Shown here: positions 58,580 through 64,000 of the stretch, piece after piece | How the letters are laid out: each line of letters begins with the position of its first letter | Numbering within the stretch: position 1 is the stretch's first letter | Assembly: GCA_002211745.1 (NCBI GenBank) | Contig: CP022114.1 | Location: 1,830,645 to 1,894,644, forward strand | Source of the DNA: Kluyvera genomosp. 3 | GTDB taxonomy: Bacteria > Pseudomonadota > Gammaproteobacteria > Enterobacterales > Enterobacteriaceae | DNA: 64,000 nt | Direction: 5' to 3' | Notes under the pieces: model-generated | What the model was told of the DNA's origin: nothing | The model's database searches: none | What the model saw: the letters and a program-made list of their open reading frames with translations, nothing else | Position numbers and translations under genes: made by a program

Positions 58580-60001
58580 ATGCAACAACGAGTCTTATCA
58601 AACGAGGTAGCGTTACCCGACGAGCCGGACGCTCAGGCGCTGCTGGAGCATATCCTGGAGATTTACGATCTTAAGACCGTTGTCGCCGAGCTGGTTGCCG
58701 TAGGGGAACAGCACTGGAGCCCGGCTATTGTTAAACGTGTCGTCACGTTGGGGCGTGCCAATACCCGACTCAGCGAAAACGAGCAGGCGCATCTTGCTGG
58801 GTTGCTGCCGAAGCCGCCCGCTCATCATCCGCATTATGCATTCCGCTTTGTCGATCTTTTTGCCGGTATTGGCGGAATACGCAATGGCTTTGAGGCGATT
58901 GGCGGCCAGTGCGTGTTCACCAGCGAGTGGAACAAACACGCGGTGCGTACCTATAAGGCGAACTGGTACTGCGATCCGCATGAGCACCAGTTCAACGCCG
59001 ACATTCGCGATGTCACGCTCAGTGGCCGCACCGAGGTCAGCGACGCTGAGGCCCAGGCGCATATTCGCCAATGTATACCGCAACATGATGTTCTGCTCGC
59101 AGGCTTTCCCTGCCAGCCGTTTTCGCTTGCCGGGGTATCGAAAAAAAATGCCCTGGGCCGTGCGCACGGGTTTGCCTGTGATACGCAAGGCACGCTGTTT
59201 TTTGACGTAGTACGAATTATTGACGCACGCAGGCCGCCCATCTTTGTGCTGGAAAACGTCAAGAATCTCAAGAGTCACGATGGCGGGAAAACCTTCCGCA
59301 TTATCATGCAAACCCTGGACGAGCTGGGCTATGAAGTTGCCGATGCTGCGGATATGGGGGCCGATGATCCGAAGATTATCGACGGTCAGCACTTCCTGCC
59401 GCAGCACCGCGAACGTATTGTGCTGGTTGGCTTCCGCCGGGATTTAGGCCTGCATCAGGGCTTCACCCTACGCGATATTCCCGCGCTTTACCCTGAGCGC
59501 CGCCCGACGTTTGGCGAGCTGTTAGAGCCGAATGTCGATGCCAAATTTATCCTGACGCCGGTGCTGTGGAAGTACCTCTATCGCTATGCGCGTAAGCATC
59601 AGGAAAAGGGCAACGGATTCGGTTATGGCCTGGTTGACCCAACGCGAGCCAGCAGCGTGGCGCGTACGTTGTCGGCACGCTATTACAAAGACGGCGCGGA
59701 GATCCTCATCGATCGCGGCTGGGATCGCGCGTTGGGCGAAAAACATTTTGACGATCCACAGAATCAGTTACGTCGACCGCGTCGCCTGACGCCGCGCGAG
59801 TGCGCGCGGTTGATGGGCTTTGAATCGCCGCAGGGCTACCGCTTTCGCATTCCGGTCTCGGATACCCAGGCCTATCGCCAGTTTGGTAACTCGGTGATCG
59901 TGCCGGTATTTGCCGCCGTGGCCAGGCTGCTGGAGTCGCGTATCTTGCAAGCGGTACAAAAGCGGGATGCGGAGAAGAAGAATGGCGGACGTTCACGATA
60001 A
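58580..60001 (+). CDS. dcm: DNA (cytosine-5) methyltransferase Dcm
   Basis: Methylates the inner cytosine of CCWGG. It has 473 aa and an intact frame. Conserved C5-methyltransferase motifs in order: [15 protein letters not shown] (I), [17 protein letters not shown] (II), [16 protein letters not shown] with the catalytic cysteine (IV), [12 protein letters not shown] (VI), [15 protein letters not shown] (VIII) and [12 protein letters not shown] (X). It starts at the ATG at 58580. Its end overlaps vsr by 20 bases, the arrangement known in E. coli. Confidence 0.97.
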   Translation: MQQRVLSNEVALPDEPDAQALLEHILEIYDLKTVVAELVAVGEQHWSPAIVKRVVTLGRANTRLSENEQAHLAGLLPKPPAHHPHYAFRFVDLFAGIGGIRNGFEAIGGQCVFTSEWNKHAVRTYKANWYCDPHEHQFNADIRDVTLSGRTEVSDAEAQAHIRQCIPQHDVLLAGFPCQPFSLAGVSKKNALGRAHGFACDTQGTLFFDVVRIIDARRPPIFVLENVKNLKSHDGGKTFRIIMQTLDELGYEVADAADMGADDPKIIDGQHFLPQHRERIVLVGFRRDLGLHQGFTLRDIPALYPERRPTFGELLEPNVDAKFILTPVLWKYLYRYARKHQEKGNGFGYGLVDPTRASSVARTLSARYYKDGAEILIDRGWDRALGEKHFDDPQNQLRRPRRLTPRECARLMGFESPQGYRFRIPVSDTQAYRQFGNSVIVPVFAAVARLLESRILQAVQKRDAEKKNGGRSR

Positions 60002-60476
60002 GGCTACTCGCAGCAAAAATATGCGTGCCATCGGTACGCAGAATACCGCCATTGAAAAAAGGATGGCGTCCTTGCTCGAGCAATTGGGCCTGCGCTGGCG
60101 GGCTCAGGACACGCGTTTGCCGGGGCGGCCAGATTTTACGCTCGATGACTATCGTTGCGTCATTTTTACCCACGGCTGTTTCTGGCATCAACACGATTGC
60201 TATTTGTTTAAGGTGCCCGCCACGCGAACCGAGTTCTGGCTGGCGAAAATTGGCGCTAATGCTGCTCGCGATCGACGGGATATCGGCCTGCTGGTCGAAC
60301 AGGGCTGGCGAGTGCTGGTGGTATGGGAGTGCGCGCTACGCGGACGACAGAAGCTAAGCGATAGCGCGCTGAGCGAACGGCTGGAAGAGTGGATCTGCGG
60401 CGGCGAAGGCAGCGCGCAGATCGGGATTCAGGGGATCACGAATCTAAACCTGCTTTCTTCGTCGGGCAGGGAGTAG
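59982..60476 (+). CDS. vsr: Very-short-patch repair endonuclease Vsr
   Basis: Nicks DNA at T:G mismatches formed by deamination of Dcm-methylated cytosine. It has 164 aa and an intact frame. Motifs: [47 protein letters not shown] (catalytic aspartate and zinc ligands) and [10 protein letters not shown]. It starts within the end of dcm in another frame, so the mutagenic and repair activities are translated together. Its 3' end overlaps convergent yedA by about 40 bases. Confidence 0.96.
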   Translation: MADVHDKATRSKNMRAIGTQNTAIEKRMASLLEQLGLRWRAQDTRLPGRPDFTLDDYRCVIFTHGCFWHQHDCYLFKVPATRTEFWLAKIGANAARDRRDIGLLVEQGWRVLVVWECALRGRQKLSDSALSERLEEWICGGEGSAQIGIQGITNLNLLSSSGRE

Positions 60477-61360
60477 CCGACGCTTTCGCCGGGAACAGGT
60501 ATTTGCCTAAGGTCACCAGGACAACCGCCGCAATGATAATCGCCAGCGCCAGCCACTCAGTCGCAGAGAGATGCTCGCCATTAAAACCGGTGCCCAACAG
60601 CACGGCGACCACCGGGTTGACGTAAGCGTAGCTGGTTGCCACGGCGGGGGTAACATTACGAATCAGATACATATAGGCATTAATGGCGATGATAGAACCG
60701 AAAATCGCCAGGTAACCTACCGCCAGAAAACCGTGCAGATCCGGTAACGTCGTCAAGCGTTCACCGCTGAGCAGCGAGGCCAGCATCAACACAATACCGG
60801 CGGCCAGCATTTCAATTGCCCCGGCCATCATGCCGGTTGGCAGCGTGATACGTGATCCATACACCGAACCAAACGCCCAGCTTAGCGAACCAATCAGAAT
60901 CAGCAGCGCTCCCCACGGGTTGCCGCTAAGGTTGCCGCCGCTGTTTAACAGCACGATGCCCGCCAGACCGATGGCGATCCCCAGCCATTCCAGCTTACGG
61001 TGGCGATGCCGAAAAAACGGCTAAAGCACAAGGTAAACAGCGGTACGGTCGCCACCATGACGGCGGCGATCCCGAAGGCACATGCTGATGTTCCGCCACC
61101 GTCACCATGCCGTTCCCCACGGCCAGCAGCAGTACGCCAATCAGCGCCGCGTTGAGCAGCGGCCCGCGCGGCGGCAGCCGATGCCCGGTCGCCAGCAGAT
61201 ACATCATCAGCACCACGCCCGCCGACAGGAAGCGCACGCCCGCCATCATCAGCGGGGGCCAGCTGGCAACGCCAATGCTGATGGCAAAATAGGTCGACCC
61301 CCAGATGATATACAGCGCGAACAGCGCGCCAATCAGGGGTAACAGTTGTTTAATACGCAT
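60436..61360 (-). CDS. yedA: EamA-type inner-membrane transporter YedA
   Basis: DMT-superfamily protein with ten helices in two EamA repeats, close to E. coli YedA: ALFALYIIWGSTYFAISIG, GNGMVTVAEHQHVPSG, LLNSGGNLSGNPWGALLILI and SYAYVNPVVAVLLGTG. Two bases are missing: one C at 61071-61073 (restored PSGIAAVMVATVP) and one A at 61012-61017 (restored SRFFRHRHRKLEWLGIAIG). Restored length is 308 aa (306 in E. coli). Substrate not established. Confidence 0.9.
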
Positions 61361-61527
61361 ACTTCCTCACGGCAAAATAGCAAGCAGGCTGATAGTAAAC
61401 GCGAAAACGAGTTCGCTGGCGAGTGCTTTAATTAAGGGGTTGATGTTATTTTTATGTTATAAATATGTATCTCTTACACCCCGCGCTATTTTGCTTCATA
61501 CTTTACTCTCAATAACAAAAAGGAAGG

Positions 61528-62448
61528 ATGTCGCTTGTGGCGGGAAGTAGTTTATTAACCTTATTAGATGATATCGCGACTTTACTCGACGATATCTCGA
61601 TGATGGGCAAACTGGCGGCGAAAAAAACCGCCGGTGTGCTGGGCGATGATTTATCGCTGAATGCCCAACAGGTGTCAGGCGTGCGCGCCAACCGTGAATT
61701 GCCGGTGGTGTGGAGCGTGGCCAAGGGGTCGCTGCTCAATAAGGTGATTCTGGTACCGCTGGCGCTGCTGATCAGCGCCTTTATCCCCTGGGCGGTGACG
61801 CCGTTGCTGATGATCGGCGGGGCCTATCTGTGCTTTGAGGGCGTGGAGAAGGTGCTGCATAGCCTGCATGCGCGTAAGCACAAGGGCGATGAAGCTGCCC
61901 GTCAGAAGCGTCTGGAGACGATTGCGCAGCAGGATCCGGCTATCTATGAGCGCGATAAAGTCAAAGGGGCGATTCGTACCGACTTTATTCTGTCCGCGGA
62001 AATCGTGGCGATTACGTTGGGCATTGTGGCACAAGCGCCGTTGCTCAATCAGGTACTGATTTTATCCGGCATCGCGCTGTTGGTGACCGTGGGCGTCTAC
62101 GGCATTGTCGGGGTGATCGTCAAGCTGGATGATATGGGTTACTGGCTGGCCGAGAAGCGCAGCGTGCTGGCGCAAGGGCTGGGAAAAGGCCTGCTGGTGG
62201 TAGCGCCGTGGCTGATGAAAACGCTCTCGGTGGTGGGAACGCTGGCGATGTTTCTGGTGGGCGGCGGCATTGTGGTTCACGGCGTAGCGCCGTTGCATCA
62301 TGCCATTGAAGGTTTTGCCCAGCAGCAGTCGGTGTGGTTGGCCATGGCGTTGCCAACGCTGGCAAACCTGGTCTTGGGATTTATCATTGGCGCCGTGGTG
62401 TTGGCCGCGGTGAATCTCATTGCCCGTTTGCGTAAAAAGTCGGCATAA
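61528..62448 (+). CDS. yedI: Inner-membrane protein YedI (DUF808)
   Basis: 306 aa, intact frame, close to E. coli Yed[19 protein letters not shown] at the N-terminus, then [20 protein letters not shown] and several helices ([57 protein letters not shown]). The ATG at 61528 is chosen for its AGGAAGG site. Function unknown. Confidence 0.94.
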   Translation: MSLVAGSSLLTLLDDIATLLDDISMMGKLAAKKTAGVLGDDLSLNAQQVSGVRANRELPVVWSVAKGSLLNKVILVPLALLISAFIPWAVTPLLMIGGAYLCFEGVEKVLHSLHARKHKGDEAARQKRLETIAQQDPAIYERDKVKGAIRTDFILSAEIVAITLGIVAQAPLLNQVLILSGIALLVTVGVYGIVGVIVKLDDMGYWLAEKRSVLAQGLGKGLLVVAPWLMKTLSVVGTLAMFLVGGGIVVHGVAPLHHAIEGFAQQQSVWLAMALPTLANLVLGFIIGAVVLAAVNLIARLRKKSA

Positions 62449-62525
62449 ATAATCCAATTCCGCTACGCAAAGAGGGCGTGACCAGGCTAATGTAAAACTG
62501 TTTCACCCTGATACCGGAGGCAATA

Positions 62526-62708
62526 ATGGTCTTTTTGGTCAGTGATGAAGTCCGGCCCAAAAACGGTGGGCCGCGGATGGTGGTAACCGGTTATGCCAGC
62601 GGTATGGTGGAGTGTCGTTGGTATGATGGTTTCGGCGTCAAACGGGAAGCATTCCGTGAAGATGAGCTGATTCCCGGCGCCATCCATCAGCAAGAACAGG
62701 CATCATAA
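62526..62708 (+). CDS. yodC: Small protein YodC (DUF2158)
   Basis: 60 aa: VSDEVRPKNGGPRMVVTGYA and MVECRWYDGFGVKREAF are the family signature. Good ribosome site (GGAGG) 6 bases before the ATG. Cytosolic, of unknown function; in E. coli it also lies between yedI and dgcQ. Confidence 0.93.
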   Translation: MVFLVSDEVRPKNGGPRMVVTGYASGMVECRWYDGFGVKREAFREDELIPGAIHQQEQAS

Positions 62709-62717
62709 CCGTGTTTA

Positions 62718-62742
62718 CGCCCGGCATTTGCCGGGCGTTTTA
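62718..62742 (+). terminator. Terminator after yodC
   Basis: Stem CGCCCGGCA / TGCCGGGCG with a two-base loop followed by TTTTA. A second hairpin (CCCGAT CTT ATCGGG, 62745-62759) follows. Confidence 0.8.
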
Positions 62743-62853
62743 GACCCGATCTTATCGGGCTCTTTGTCGTAGAGCAGTGTAATGGAGCAGCATGAATTTT
62801 CAGCAACGCAGTAGTGGGATGTGGGATGGTTCTGTGAGTATCAGGAGGCCAAT

Positions 62854-64000
62854 GTGCGTCCCTTGACCGCCACCACGGCGGCTTCGTCAGGATGGTGGGC
62901 GCGGCTCACGCGTCGGGTTAGCCCGAACGTGTAGTGAATATCTGCTTTCTGGTGGTGCTGTTCTTCTCCACGTTGCTGACCTGGCGCGAAACCATCGTGC
63001 TGGAGGATGCGTATATCTCCAGCCAGCGCAATAACCTGAAAAACGTCGCCAACGACATGGACGCGCAGCTGCAGTTCAACACTGACCGCTTGCTGTTTTT
63101 TCGCAACGGTATGGAATCCGCGCTTCAGGTGCCTCTGGCCTTTGAAGTGTTGCGCACCGCTGAGCAGGAGTTTGAGCGCAAGCGTGCGTTCGCCGACTGG
63201 CGGATCTCGCTAAACAACAACCGTACGTTGCCGCTGAACGGCGTCTCGGATAACTTCGTCAAACACACCAATCTCCTGTCGCGTGATAACTCGCTGTTGG
63301 GCAACGAGTTTATGGCCGCCATCGAACTGGGCTATCTGCTACGCCTTTCTTCCATTACGCGTCAGCATCTTTCCCGTTTTGAAACCCATATGCTGTACGT
63401 TTCGCGCGCCGGGTTCTACCTCAGCACCGAACAGAATCAGGGCAATGGTATCACCGAGTACTATTACAGCCTGGCGACCAGCCCATGGTTTATCCAGCAG
63501 TCACAGCGAGATAACCCGGGCGCGGTGTGAAATGGCACACCAGCTTCAACCGCGATAAAGTGCCGGTAGCCCAGATGGTCACCGCCTCTGTACCGCTCGA
63601 TTACGATCACTACTGGTTTGGCGTGTTGGCCATTCAGCTGTCGGTTAACGAAATGACCCAGTTCCTGATGCAGTCTGTCGAAGGGGAGGAAGAGGGGAAT
63701 ATCAGCTCTACGATCGCCGAATGAATCTGATTGCTTCATCCGAAGAGGAGCCGCAAAAACGCACGCAGCTTTCGCAAGAGATTCAGGCGCAGCTGGCCTA
63801 TGCCTACGAGCACGATAACGAAGGGAGCGTGCGCCAGCTTTCCCGCTACATCAGCTGGGAAAAACTGCGCAATTTCGACGGCGTGTTGTTGCGCATTCAC
63901 AGCCTGGAGGAAGGGATCCGCGGCGACTTTGGCAGCATCAGTATCGCGCTAACCCTTTTGTGGATACTGTTTACCTCCATGCTGCTTATCTCCTGGGCCG
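62854..64000 (+). CDS. dgcQ: Diguanylate cyclase DgcQ (YedQ), N-terminal sensory half
   Basis: 5' part of a membrane c-di-GMP synthase; the GGDEF domain lies beyond the window. GTG at 62854 follows AGGAGG. First helix NICFLVVLFFSTLLTW, a periplasmic sensory domain (VVLEDAYISSQ-like; GYLLRLSSITRQHLS, MLYVSRAGFYLST) and a second helix (IALTLLWILFTSMLLISW) at the window end. Single G losses occur near 62928-62930 (GTGTAGTG, expected GTGGTAGTG), at 63518-63520 and at 63694-63697. In E. coli YedQ influences cellulose and motility. Confidence 0.88.

Overview
The window is a chromosomal segment of an enterobacterium, most likely in the Klebsiella/Raoultella/Enterobacter part of the Enterobacteriaceae. 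The reasons are the conserved backbone yeeO - tRNA-Asn - amn - ldtA - tRNA-Asn - nac - cbl - tRNA-Asn - mtfA - serU, the later block porin - yedR - yedJ - dcm - vsr - yedA - yedI - yodC - dgcQ, a Klebsiella-type Nac with NtrC and sigma-54 sites, an LpxO-like lipid A hydroxylase, and a Klebsiella-type three-domain fumarate reductase next to apbE. Species is not resolved.

One property governs how everything else should be read. At about 65 places a coding frame is broken and is restored by adding ONE base, nearly always to a short run of G (C when the gene is on the minus strand). I saw no case that needs a base removed. Restoring them gives lengths normal for the families (CcmC 245, CcmE 159, LdtA 310, Nac 305, DcuR-like 239, MurQ-like 298 aa), and the serU tRNA T-stem is short by one G and one C. 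I therefore treat these as base-calling errors and annotate each gene across its breaks as one CDS, listing the break positions. They are not pseudogenes unless resequencing says so.

Layout. 1-1.4 kb: end of yeeO and a tRNA-Asn. 1.4-8.8 kb: an IS200-type element and a six-gene chaperone-usher fimbrial operon inserted between the tRNA and amn. 8.8-14.7 kb: amn (minus strand), ldtA, a Gfo/Idh/MocA oxidoreductase, and a divergent pair of an EamA exporter and a GntR-aminotransferase regulator. 14.8-27 kb: a complete ccmABCDEFGH cytochrome c maturation operon, a MocR-type regulator, then a pentahaem cytochrome, a TorA/TorZ-type molybdoenzyme and a TorD chaperone. Together these could build and run a periplasmic N-/S-oxide respiratory chain. 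27-30.6 kb: tRNA-Asn, nac, cbl, tRNA-Asn, mtfA, serU.

30.8-39.3 kb: two closely related periplasmic alkylsulfatases in opposite orientation, enclosing a FadL-family outer-membrane channel, an LpxO-like hydroxylase, an IprA-like regulator and a small lipoprotein; this suggests uptake and hydrolysis of alkyl sulfates. 39.3-44.1 kb: LacI regulator, ROK sugar kinase and a large autotransporter. 44.4-54.5 kb: class I fumarase and a dicarboxylate antiporter, divergent from a soluble NADH:fumarate reductase and its flavin transferase ApbE, followed by a DcuSR/CitAB-type two-component pair. This is a compact anaerobic fumarate respiration module with an FNR box in the divergent promoter. 54.6-64 kb: a MurQ-like protein, an OmpC-type porin, a probable RseX small RNA, then yedR, yedJ, dcm, vsr, yedA, yedI, yodC and the start of dgcQ.
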